Positions 7,506-14,703 of a stretch of 64,000 nt of DNA are shown here, one piece after another. Each line of letters begins with the position of its first letter. The first letter of the stretch is position 1. The stretch covers positions 56,536 through 120,535 of the forward strand of contig CABWZI010000002.1 of NCBI GenBank assembly GCA_902509905.1, written 5' to 3'. The notes beneath the pieces are model-generated. The model made no database searches. It saw only the letters and a program-made list of their open reading frames with translations, and had not been told where the DNA came from. A program made the position numbers and the translations under genes. The stretch is from an uncultured Gammaproteobacteria bacterium (GTDB lineage Bacteria > Pseudomonadota > Gammaproteobacteria > PS1 > Pseudothioglobaceae).

Positions 7506-7988
7506 ATGAAAAAAAAGACTCTTAAAAACAAGTTTCAATGGTCACCCAAGCATCTAGGACATGAAAAAGGTAGTCGTCCTATTCCTCCTTTAAAGATTGA
7601 TAGCCGTTTACCTAAATTGTGGATTACGTCCTTACCACCAGTAGAAAAAGAAGTTATAACAAGTAAGGATCTTGTTATGGACATCTATTTAGTTAATTCT
7701 TCAGGAATAGTTCTTGATTCAGTAATTGCAACTACTGGGGGGCCAGCAAGAGGCTACGCTGATGACCCAGAATTTTTAGAAGCTTTTCATCGATCAGGCG
7801 AGGTCATTGAATACACAAACGTTGCTAATGAAGAAGCAGTGAGAATTTTTGAGTATAAGCAAATATATGATTCAGACTGGATGCTTAGTATTGGTTTTGA
7901 AGTAAAAATGAATGATAAGTTGGTTAAATTAAATAGTTCTTGTAACAAAGTGACAAAAGGGTTTCAGGAAGAGGCTTTGCTTTATTAA
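7506..7988 (+). CDS. Hypothetical 160-aa protein (island gene)
   Basis: This 160-aa protein is not recognised. The first 40 residues are very basic (MKKKTLKNKFQWSPKHLGH and following), then comes a more typical globular section with VMDIYLVNSSGIVLDSV and DSDWMLSIGFEVKM strands. No signal peptide or membrane helix is seen. The ATG abuts the previous stop directly. The basic N-terminus would suit nucleic-acid or ribosome contact, but that is a guess. Confidence 0.55.
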   Translation: MKKKTLKNKFQWSPKHLGHEKGSRPIPPLKIDSRLPKLWITSLPPVEKEVITSKDLVMDIYLVNSSGIVLDSVIATTGGPARGYADDPEFLEAFHRSGEVIEYTNVANEEAVRIFEYKQIYDSDWMLSIGFEVKMNDKLVKLNSSCNKVTKGFQEEALLY

Positions 7989-8003
7989 TTTAAGGAAAAT
8001 ATT

Positions 8004-8786
8004 ATGGAAAATTTTAAAGTTACTTGGGAGGTTAAATATTATGATCATGAGCCAGAAATTACTTATTTAACTGAAGAGTTAATTGAATCTAAAAATCTTG
8101 AATCACTTAAAGATTATTTAGATGAAAATGCTATGGATCATTCTCCAGAAATGGATGTTCCACATGAGGACGGTGATTTTAATATTGAATGGGTATTAAT
8201 CCATGATCAAACTGGTAAAGAATTATATCGAGATGCTGACTTTTCAGATGAAAGCTCAAATAATAATGATGTTGAAGATACTCTCAGCCCTATTGCCAAA
8301 GAAGAGATACCTGAAGGTACGGTAATTGAGTACTATGAGAATGGACAAAAAGAGTCAGAATGTAATTACCAAGATGGCAAAGAAGATGGCTTACATAAGT
8401 ATTGGCATGAAAATGGTCAAATGAGTGCAGAGGAAAATTGGAAGGATGGAAAACTAGAGGGAAAAGTTTTTACCTGGTATGAAAATGGTCAAATGAGTGC
8501 AGAGGAAAATTGGAAAGACGACAATAAAAATGGCAAGCTCACTACTTGGTATGAAAATGGTCAAATCGAATCAGAAAGCTATTTTAAAGACCATAATGAA
8601 GATGGTAAGTGGACTAATTGGCATGAAAATGGTCAAGTTCATTCAGAAGGTTTTAGTAAAGATGGACAGTGGGATGGTAAGCACACTTACTGGTATGAGA
8701 GTGGTCAAAAAGAAGCCGAAATCATATATAAAAATGGTACCAGGGAAGAAGAAAATCAGTGGAATGAAGATGGAGAGCTTCAATAG
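8004..8786 (+). CDS. MORN-variant/YwqK-type repeat protein (island gene)
   Basis: This 260-aa protein has an acidic N-terminal region (about 100 residues) followed by six tandem repeats of about 24 residues. Each repeat carries a W/Y-YENGQ core: YYENGQK, YWHENGQM, TWYENGQM, TWYENGQI, NWHENGQV and YWYESGQK. This is the MORN_2/YwqK repeat, found in proteins often annotated as toxin-antitoxin system YwqK family antitoxins. No partner toxin is evident, though the upstream unknowns are candidates. Two repeats share an exact 37-bp DNA duplication (8407-8443 and 8479-8515, period 72 bp), a sign of recent expansion. A ribosome binding site AAGGA precedes the ATG. Confidence 0.8.
   Translation: MENFKVTWEVKYYDHEPEITYLTEELIESKNLESLKDYLDENAMDHSPEMDVPHEDGDFNIEWVLIHDQTGKELYRDADFSDESSNNNDVEDTLSPIAKEEIPEGTVIEYYENGQKESECNYQDGKEDGLHKYWHENGQMSAEENWKDGKLEGKVFTWYENGQMSAEENWKDDNKNGKLTTWYENGQIESESYFKDHNEDGKWTNWHENGQVHSEGFSKDGQWDGKHTYWYESGQKEAEIIYKNGTREEENQWNEDGELQ
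8407..8515 (+). repeat. 37-bp exact tandem duplication inside the repeat protein gene
   Basis: Positions 8407-8443 recur exactly at 8479-8515 with a 72-bp (24-codon) period. The other repeats of the gene have diverged at the DNA level, so this pair is the youngest duplication or was homogenised by slippage or recombination. Confidence 0.85.
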
Positions 8787-8820
8787 TTTTGTTTTAACTA
8801 AAAGTTAGTAAGAAGTGCTT

Positions 8821-8863
8821 AAATGTGAAAATTATGTGAAAAGCTCAAAGACGGTTTTCACAC
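8821..8863 (+). repeat. Arm-type-like repeats near the right island end
   Basis: AAATGTGAAAA (8821-8831), ATGTGAAAAGC (8834-8844) and GGTTTTCACAC (8853-8863) repeat the motif found near the left end. ATGTGAAAAGC is the exact reverse complement of GCTTTTCACAT at the left end. Confidence 0.55.
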
Positions 8864-8904
8864 ACCCTTGTCATATAGGGGATTAACCGATGTTGTATCG
8901 CGGT

Positions 8905-8918
8905 CGTCCACTCCGCCA
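8905..8918 (+). repeat. Right attachment core (tRNA-Asp 3' fragment)
   Basis: This is an exact 14-bp copy of the last 14 bases of tRNA-Asp. Just upstream, TCGCGG (8898-8903) also matches the T-arm of the tRNA, but about nine bases of the T-loop are missing between the two matches. It is not a functional tRNA. Confidence 0.75.
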
Positions 8919-8960
8919 ACCTACTAGTGTTAATCTAGTTTAATTAATTGTAATCTATCT

Positions 8961-8997
8961 CTTAGCTCTTTGTTTTATAGAGCTAAGATATTACATT
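8961..8997 (+). terminator. Hairpin after the right att copy
   Basis: CTTAGCTCT (8961-8969) pairs perfectly with AGAGCTAAG (8979-8987). It starts 43 bases after the CCA, the same distance as the terminator behind the intact tRNA. The trailing T-run is weak. Confidence 0.55.
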
Positions 8998-9194
8998 TAA
9001 TCCCATCCTTTTTAGATTTTCTGTAGTTTGATTAATTTTTGAAAAACTTCTCAATATTCAAAAAATAATTTAACTTTTCACTTTTCAAGTTTTGGCTAAT
9101 TCTGACTTTTAATTTAAATAATTATTCAAAATTATCAGTAGAATGGAAATTTTTATAATTTTTTTTATTAATAACAATATTTATAGTGACTTTA

Positions 9195-9755
9195 CTATGT
9201 GAGTATTGACTTCATTAAACTTTCATTTTTAGGTGCTCTCTCACCAATACTATCTAAAAGTCCTAAAAGCTTTGCATTTGGATGAATGCCATTAGTTTTG
9301 TAATATAACATTTTTATCATTGATGCAAGTTCTGATATATCACTAAGTTCTGTTTCTGAACTAAATGATGCGGCAAGATTGAGTAATGAGCATGCTTCTT
9401 CTATGGTTTTAATTTTTGATTTTTTAATTCCTCTTTCACTGAGTATTGTAACTGCCTTTAAAATTAAATATTTTGGCTCTCTAGGTGCTGATTTACACAG
9501 CTCGCTAACTAACATAGAGGACATTTCAAAAAGATCATCAAGAAGATAAAGGATAATGAGAGAAACCTGCGCCTCTGGGTCGTCTGCGTATGAATGATCA
9601 TTTTCAATTCTGTCTCTAATAGAGTTTTTTAAACTACTATCAAATAATGAAGATTCGTAGCTAAGCGATATAACACTTAAGCCTCCGCAATAATCACAAT
9701 TTGCGTTTGCCCCCTGGGTATCCTTCCTGGGAGCACCGCAATTAACGCACTTCAT
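9195..9755 (-). CDS. Zinc-ribbon hypothetical protein
   Basis: This 186-aa protein starts with a zinc ribbon, MKCVNCGAPRKDTQGANANCDYCG, which has two CxxC pairs. An alpha-helical body without membrane segments follows. The family is not certain. It is the last gene of a four-gene minus-strand operon with two membrane proteins and an SPFH/SHOCT protein. That combination recalls the Bacillus ydjGHI membrane-stress module, in which a zinc-ribbon protein partners membrane proteins and a Band-7-like protein. Here the ribbon protein has no membrane helix of its own. The operon order is known from the sequence; the functional link is inference. Confidence 0.6.
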   Translation of the reverse strand: MKCVNCGAPRKDTQGANANCDYCGGLSVISLSYESSLFDSSLKNSIRDRIENDHSYADDPEAQVSLIILYLLDDLFEMSSMLVSELCKSAPREPKYLILKAVTILSERGIKKSKIKTIEEACSLLNLAASFSSETELSDISELASMIKMLYYKTNGIHPNAKLLGLLDSIGERAPKNESLMKSILT

Positions 9756-9774
9756 AAAAAGTCAAAATATATTT

Positions 9775-10476
9775 TTAGGATGTTTTTCTTTCCCTTAGAA
9801 TAACTCTTACTGAATTTGATAATTTTTCAGCAGCTTCAGTTGATACTAAAGTGTCATCAGCTTCTCCTTTTTTTGGATCACCTTGCAAAGGAAACTTCAA
9901 AGATTTTGGGCCACATGTTATCTCTAAAATATTTTTTTTCTGATCAAATCCAATGGAGGATACATCTTTCCAATAATATTCTTGCACATTATCAAGCCCA
10001 TCCCAATTATTTTCAATACAAATATTCTCATCAAAAACTACAAGCTGATCTTTTCCATAAATCATATATACTAATCTCTGATAATTTCTTCTAACAAATT
10101 TGTCATCCCCTTCTATTTCAGTAAACTCAATATCTGTTTGAAGTTCTTCTGGGTACGCCCAGAAATATTCAGCATCTCTAATGATATCTTCTTTATCCAT
10201 ATGCGCAACTCTGTAGGCTTCATCCTCTCTTTGATGAGCAACCTCTGTCCAATGAGCATCAATTTGAGCATCGGTTGCAGCTTTGTGTTTACTTCTTCTG
10301 CTTATAGCAAAAGCAGTTAAAAAACCACCACCTATTGCATAGGTTGTTTCAATAAAATATAAGCCCACAGTTGCAAGTATTAAAAAAATTATCATTCCAT
10401 AGCCTTTTGGATGAAAATAATTTACAATAAGATCTTCACTTAAACTCAAATCTTTTTTTTCTATATCATTTGACAT
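9775..10476 (-). CDS. Membrane protein of the SPFH operon
   Basis: This 233-aa protein has two hydrophobic segments at about residues 27-45 and 47-60, with a glycine-rich AIGGGFLTA turn. A C-terminal soluble domain of about 150 residues follows, with alternating strands (VYMIYGKDQLVVFDENICI, ILEITCGPKSLKFPLQG) like a PH-type fold. The family is not recognised. The ATG has a strong ribosome binding site (AAGGAG). It lies 19 bp upstream of the zinc-ribbon gene and 40 bp downstream of the other membrane-protein gene, so all are probably co-transcribed. Confidence 0.6.
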   Translation of the reverse strand: MSNDIEKKDLSLSEDLIVNYFHPKGYGMIIFLILATVGLYFIETTYAIGGGFLTAFAISRRSKHKAATDAQIDAHWTEVAHQREDEAYRVAHMDKEDIIRDAEYFWAYPEELQTDIEFTEIEGDDKFVRRNYQRLVYMIYGKDQLVVFDENICIENNWDGLDNVQEYYWKDVSSIGFDQKKNILEITCGPKSLKFPLQGDPKKGEADDTLVSTEAAEKLSNSVRVILRERKTS

Positions 10477-10516
10477 CTTTATCTCCTTTTTTAAATAAAT
10501 TTTTTAATAATTTTTG

Positions 10517-11182
10517 TTAACAGTTTTTTGCTAGAAAAACAGCATTTTGAATTTCTTCAATACCCAAATCATCGTTATTTTGAATATTTTTATTATTAAA
10601 TAAATTTGCTAATTTTTCATAGTTATCTTTTGAATTTAATTGACTTAAATGAGGGATTGAGTATTTAATAAGCTCAATTAGCTCTTTGATCAAGATGTTT
10701 TTTTCTTCATTTAAATTATCAATTGATTGAATTGCCTTTAACCTAAGAAGTAATTCATCTTTACTCAAAGTTACATTAATATTATTTATTTGAGAAGCTT
10801 TTGCTGCTATCAGCATTAAAACTGAAATTGAAGCAACAATTGCAAATAAGATTACTTGGAGAATAAGATGGGAGTTTGGAAACATCCCAAAGTCATTCAA
10901 ATACCAAGTTGATATTAATAATGAAGCACTTATTAATGAATAGATAAATACTAGAATATTTAAAGACGGTATGATTCCAAAAATTCTTGAGTTAGAGTTT
11001 GATTTAGAAGCCCCAATAAACATAAATGTCGAGGCAAACCAATTTAAACCAGACAAAAATATTAACCACCCTACTGTAATCCAAAAGAAATGGTTATTGA
11101 TTTGGTCAGGATTTATTAAAAGAGCTACTACCAATATGGAAACAGCAATAATAAGAAATAGAATAATGCTTAATAATTTCAT
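10517..11182 (-). CDS. Four-helix membrane protein of the SPFH operon
   Basis: This 221-aa protein has about four transmembrane helices in the first 130 residues (near 3-23, 33-55, 72-95 and 107-128), then a cytoplasmic helical tail of about 90 residues. No enzymatic motif is seen and I cannot name the family. It begins one base after the stop of the SPFH gene, so it is tightly coupled to it. It may be the membrane partner that anchors or recruits the SPFH protein. Confidence 0.55.
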   Translation of the reverse strand: MKLLSIILFLIIAVSILVVALLINPDQINNHFFWITVGWLIFLSGLNWFASTFMFIGASKSNSNSRIFGIIPSLNILVFIYSLISASLLISTWYLNDFGMFPNSHLILQVILFAIVASISVLMLIAAKASQINNINVTLSKDELLLRLKAIQSIDNLNEEKNILIKELIELIKYSIPHLSQLNSKDNYEKLANLFNNKNIQNNDDLGIEEIQNAVFLAKNC

Positions 11183-11183
11183 G

Positions 11184-12215
11184 TTAAAGCTCTTTTAGTA
11201 TTTCTTCTCTTTTTTGAGAAAATTGTTCATCAGTTATTAAGCCTTCTTCAAGCATTTCTTTCAATTTTTTCAGTCGGGCTACAGGCTCTGGATTTTCATC
11301 TTTATCTTGGGTTTCTTGGTTTGCTTGAATTTGATTAATATTCATTTGTTGGCCCATTTGGCTGCCTAAAGGTAATCCAGCACCAAGACCAATTCCTGCA
11401 CCTAGAAAACCTCCAACTCCTGCACCATCTGCTGGATTTTCAGCTGCAGCATTTAATACTTCAAATGTCTTAATGGCACTAAATGCTCCTCCAACCTGAA
11501 CTTTTGAAAGCTCTCTTGCTTCAAGAGTCTTTTCAAAAACATTTTGTATTTTTTCCATTTCTTCACTAGGAATATTAATACTTTCAATATTAAAATTGAC
11601 TACTTCTAGACCGAATCTTTCAAATTCTTTTTTAATGAATTCATATGTGAATGTGGATAATTCATTTAATGATGTTGTAATTTGAAGAATAGATATATTG
11701 TTGACATTAATAGCAGTTGCTATTGTATTAGATAATTTTTGAATAATTTCACCAATGAAATATTCAGTAATTTTATTATCATCTGCTGTAAGTTGAGAGC
11801 CAACTATTTGTGTTACAAAAGATCTGGAGTTTTCTATTCTAGTTCCCCATTTACCAAAAGATCTAGCACTTACTGGAAACCCAATAGTGTTATCCATAAT
11901 TTGAATCGGTGCGGGAGTGCCCCATTTTAAATCTCGCTTTACAGTTTTATTTATGTACCATAGCTCTGCAGAAAAAGGGGTCTTTCCACCAAATGGTAAA
12001 TTAATTAATTTATTAAGAAGAGGTATATTACCAGTGCTGAGCGTATGGGTACCTGGCCCTAGTATATCTAATGCCTGCCCTCCTTTTACAAAAATAACCT
12101 CTTGACCTTCATTTACGATGACTTGCGAACCTATTTTAAGATCTTCGCTAGGATATTTCCAAACAAAGGAAGTATCGTCAGGCGAATCGTATTTAACTCT
12201 ATCAATGAAAGCCAT
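11184..12215 (-). CDS. SPFH/Band-7 domain protein with C-terminal SHOCT domain
   Basis: This 343-aa protein is of the YdjI / virion-core-protein-like SPFH family. The N-terminal half carries IGSQVIVNEGQEVIFVKGGQ and FGPGTHTL-like ILGPGTHTLST. A helical SPFH region follows (FERFGLEVVNFNIESINIP, then EKTLEARELSKVQ). A glycine-rich stretch (GVGGFLGAGIGLGAGLPLG) comes before a C-terminal SHOCT domain, LKKLKEMLEEGLITDEQF. Family members form membrane-associated scaffolds. No transmembrane anchor is seen, so membrane contact would come through its operon partners. It is the first gene of the minus-strand operon. Confidence 0.8.
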   Translation of the reverse strand: MAFIDRVKYDSPDDTSFVWKYPSEDLKIGSQVIVNEGQEVIFVKGGQALDILGPGTHTLSTGNIPLLNKLINLPFGGKTPFSAELWYINKTVKRDLKWGTPAPIQIMDNTIGFPVSARSFGKWGTRIENSRSFVTQIVGSQLTADDNKITEYFIGEIIQKLSNTIATAINVNNISILQITTSLNELSTFTYEFIKKEFERFGLEVVNFNIESINIPSEEMEKIQNVFEKTLEARELSKVQVGGAFSAIKTFEVLNAAAENPADGAGVGGFLGAGIGLGAGLPLGSQMGQQMNINQIQANQETQDKDENPEPVARLKKLKEMLEEGLITDEQFSQKREEILKEL

Positions 12216-12535
12216 AATTTATTTTTATTTACTACGTCAAGATTGTTTCCATCAATTTAAACTTAATTAACATTTAAGTTCTTATCTAATTTTAACCTTA
12301 AAAAACAATAATACCTATTTCTAATCAATAATTATTTCATTTTGAACTATTTTGATTATTATTAAACTATTGATGAGGTAAGAATGTAACTTAATAAAGT
12401 AACTCTTTTAATCCCACTTTTTAATTATGGATTTAACGAATTTATAGCGCAAATTTATTTTCCCTTATCTATTATTAATTGTAAAAAATAAAGTGTTGAA
12501 GTACAATTACATTTTAATCTTTGCGGTACATTTTC
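12216..12535. other. Divergent AT-rich intergenic region
   Basis: These 320 bp separate the SPFH operon from the DoeB-like gene and must hold promoters for both directions. I see no clear consensus promoter, operator or RNA structure; the sequence is about three quarters A+T. Confidence 0.5.
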
Positions 12536-13525
12536 ATGAAAAAAACTCCAATTAGCTCTACTGTCGATTTTGAGAAAGATGGGGTTCAGCACGGCTATCT
12601 AAAACTCCCTCATTCACATGATGACTCTGCCTGGGGATCAATAGTAATTCCCATTACAGTTGCTAAGAATGGCAAAGGTCCAACAATTCTGTTTACAGGA
12701 GCAAACCATGGTGATGAGTATGAAGGACCAATCGCATTATTTGATTTGGCAAACAAGGTAAAGACTAATGAAATATCAGGTAGGGTGATAATTATTCCTG
12801 GAATGAATTATCCAGCTTTTAAAGCAGGAAAAAGAACTTCGCCTATTGATGGCGGCAACATGAATCGAGTTTTTCCTGGAAATCCAGAGGGAACTTTTAC
12901 TGAAAAAATTGCGGATTATTTCAACCGAACTCTATTGCCACTTGCAGACTATGTTGTTGATTTTCACTCAGGTGGCAAGACACTGGACTTCTTGCCTTTT
13001 TGCTGTACCCATGTTTTAGATGATAAGGAGCAGCAAAAAAAATGTATTGCAGCTATGAAGGCATTTAATGCACCACACTCTGTAATGCTTTTAGAGATTG
13101 ATGCCGTTAACATGTATGATACTGCCGCTGAAAACATGGGTAAAGTGTTTATCAGTACAGAGCTTGGTGGGGGCGGATCAACAACCGCCTACACAGTGGA
13201 GATTGCAAAAAAAGGCATTAGGAATATTCTAAGACATGCAGGTATAACAATTGGCGAATTGGAAGTTGATGAAACCTTAAATTTGGATATGCCTGATGAT
13301 AGCTGTTATATTTTTAGTGAATCAACGGGTCTGGTTGAGCACTGCGTTGATCTTGGAGATGAAGTTCAGGCTGGTCAGTTGGTTGCTAAAGTTCATAATA
13401 TCGAAAGAACAGGTTCTCCACCAGATGAATATCATGCAAAGATTGATGGGATATTTACAGGCAAGCATTTCCCTGGACTTGTGGTGAATGGGGATTTCTT
13501 AGGTGTCATTGCAGTGCCTATCTGA
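12536..13525 (+). CDS. Succinylglutamate desuccinylase/aspartoacylase family deacylase (DoeB-like)
   Basis: This 329-aa protein is a zinc-dependent M14-like deacylase. The first zinc motif is GANHGDEYEG (near residue 60), and the third ligand lies in DFHSGG (near residue 142). PGMNYPAFKAGKRTSPIDGGNMNRVFPG between them is typical of DoeB, the N-acetyl-diaminobutyrate deacetylase of ectoine breakdown. The ectoine hydrolase DoeA is not nearby, so the substrate here is uncertain. I chose the ATG; a TTG 15 bases upstream is less likely. A threonine-aldolase-like gene follows 13 bp later with a good ribosome binding site, suggesting an amino-acid salvage pair. Confidence 0.8.
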   Translation: MKKTPISSTVDFEKDGVQHGYLKLPHSHDDSAWGSIVIPITVAKNGKGPTILFTGANHGDEYEGPIALFDLANKVKTNEISGRVIIIPGMNYPAFKAGKRTSPIDGGNMNRVFPGNPEGTFTEKIADYFNRTLLPLADYVVDFHSGGKTLDFLPFCCTHVLDDKEQQKKCIAAMKAFNAPHSVMLLEIDAVNMYDTAAENMGKVFISTELGGGGSTTAYTVEIAKKGIRNILRHAGITIGELEVDETLNLDMPDDSCYIFSESTGLVEHCVDLGDEVQAGQLVAKVHNIERTGSPPDEYHAKIDGIFTGKHFPGLVVNGDFLGVIAVPI

Positions 13526-13538
13526 TTAAGGAGACTCC

Positions 13539-14570
13539 ATGAATCCATTATTTGCTTCAGACAATGTTACTAGCGCATGCCCAGAGGTCATGGATGCGCT
13601 TATTGAAGCTAACCTAGGAATTGCTAACTCTTATGGTGATGATGAATGGTCGTCAATTTTAAAAACAACATTATCTGAAGTTTTTGAAACTGAGTTGGAG
13701 GTCTATTTAGCGGTCACTGGAACTGCATCTAATGCGCTGGCACTTTCAGCGCTAGCACCTGTCTATGGAAAAATATATTGCCATGAGCTTTCTCATATTA
13801 ATACGGATGAGTGCGGAGCGCCTGAATTATTTACTGGTGGTGCAAAACTAAATCCTATGAGAAGTAGCAATGGAAGAGTACAGTCAAAAGATTTAGAAGA
13901 GATTGTTCGCGGCTCAGGAAATGTTCATGTGACTCAGCCTTCAGTTGTCAGCATTACTCAATCTTGTGAAACGGGCACTGTCTATCAGCTCCAAGAGATT
14001 AGAGATATTGCAAAAATAGCTCATGCACATGCAATGAGTGTACATATGGATGGAGCCCGTTTTGCTAATGCACTGGTGTCTCTCGATGTCAGTCCAGCTG
14101 CGATGACCTGGAAATCTGGTGTGGATGTTCTGACTTTAGGCGGCACTAAAAATGGCTGTCTTGCAGCAGAAGCAATCATATTTTTTAATCCAGAAATGGT
14201 TAGTGATTTTCCTTTTCTTCATAAGAGATCTGGGCAACTGCTATCTAAAATGCGCTTTATCTCCTCTCAGATGAATGCTTATGTTTCTGATGATGTGTGG
14301 ATAAAAAATGCGAAGCATGCTAATACTATGGCAAAGATTTTAAGTGAAGGGCTCAACCATTTTTCAAACATCGAATTAGCCTATCCCACAGAATCTAACG
14401 AAGTCTTTGTTCATCTTTCACGAGATGTCATCGATTATCTGAATAGTTCTGGGTATGATGTCAATGAGGAAGAGCTCGATGGTAAGGCTGTCAGATTTGT
14501 AACTGCATGGGATACAAAACTGGAAGATGTTGAAAATCTTTTAGAAAAACTAGCTCAAAAATATCAATAA
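13539..14570 (+). CDS. ltaE: Threonine aldolase family PLP enzyme
   Basis: This 343-aa protein is of the beta-eliminating lyase / low-specificity L-threonine aldolase family. It begins LFASDNVTSACPEVMDAL, and the PLP-binding part shows VHMDGARFANAL (about residues 168-179) and the lysine motif LTLGGTKNGC (near residue 203). Such enzymes cleave L-threonine or related beta-hydroxy amino acids to glycine and an aldehyde. It is coupled to the DoeB-like gene, with AAGGAG before its ATG. The pairing with a deacylase suggests a more specific substrate than threonine, but this cannot be told from sequence. Confidence 0.85.
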   Translation: MNPLFASDNVTSACPEVMDALIEANLGIANSYGDDEWSSILKTTLSEVFETELEVYLAVTGTASNALALSALAPVYGKIYCHELSHINTDECGAPELFTGGAKLNPMRSSNGRVQSKDLEEIVRGSGNVHVTQPSVVSITQSCETGTVYQLQEIRDIAKIAHAHAMSVHMDGARFANALVSLDVSPAAMTWKSGVDVLTLGGTKNGCLAAEAIIFFNPEMVSDFPFLHKRSGQLLSKMRFISSQMNAYVSDDVWIKNAKHANTMAKILSEGLNHFSNIELAYPTESNEVFVHLSRDVIDYLNSSGYDVNEEELDGKAVRFVTAWDTKLEDVENLLEKLAQKYQ

Positions 14571-14703
14571 AGCTTCAGATATAAAACTTCTTAAGATGAC
14601 TCGCATAGCCTTGTATAATGCTTCACAAAAGCTATTAGAGAGATACAAATTTAAAGAATCCTCAAATTAGCAAAGACTTTAACAATATCGGTAAAAAATT
14701 ATT

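Larger units (their letters stand above)
5044..8918 (+). mobile_element. tRNA-Asp genomic island, about 3.9 kb, no integrase seen
   Basis: The segment between the two copies of the tRNA-Asp 3' end holds six plus-strand genes. They are a uracil-DNA-glycosylase-like protein, a secreted or anchored protein, three unknowns and a YwqK/MORN-type repeat protein. Copies of TTTTCACAT, in both orientations, cluster just inside both ends and resemble integrase arm-type sites. No tyrosine recombinase, excisionase or replication gene is visible. The element is therefore either a remnant or depends on a recombinase encoded elsewhere. Its boundaries are inferred from the direct repeat. Confidence 0.7.
8787..9194. 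other. Intergenic region with the right island end
   Basis: No gene is seen in these 408 bp. They contain the right cluster of TTTTCACAT-type repeats (8821-8863), the second copy of the tRNA-Asp 3' end (8905-8918), a hairpin (8961-8987) and then about 200 bp of very AT-rich sequence. Confidence 0.7.

Noticed and set aside
8497..8808. A second reading frame of 103 codons within the YwqK-type gene.
   Set aside because: It is a by-product of the repeated DNA in another frame; its lysine/methionine-rich translation has no protein character and no ribosome binding site.
8996..12420. TTTAATCCCA occurs at both sides of the SPFH operon (near 8997 and 12408), suggesting a second island.
   Set aside because: A 10-bp match is not enough in such AT-rich sequence, and no tRNA or integrase accompanies it.
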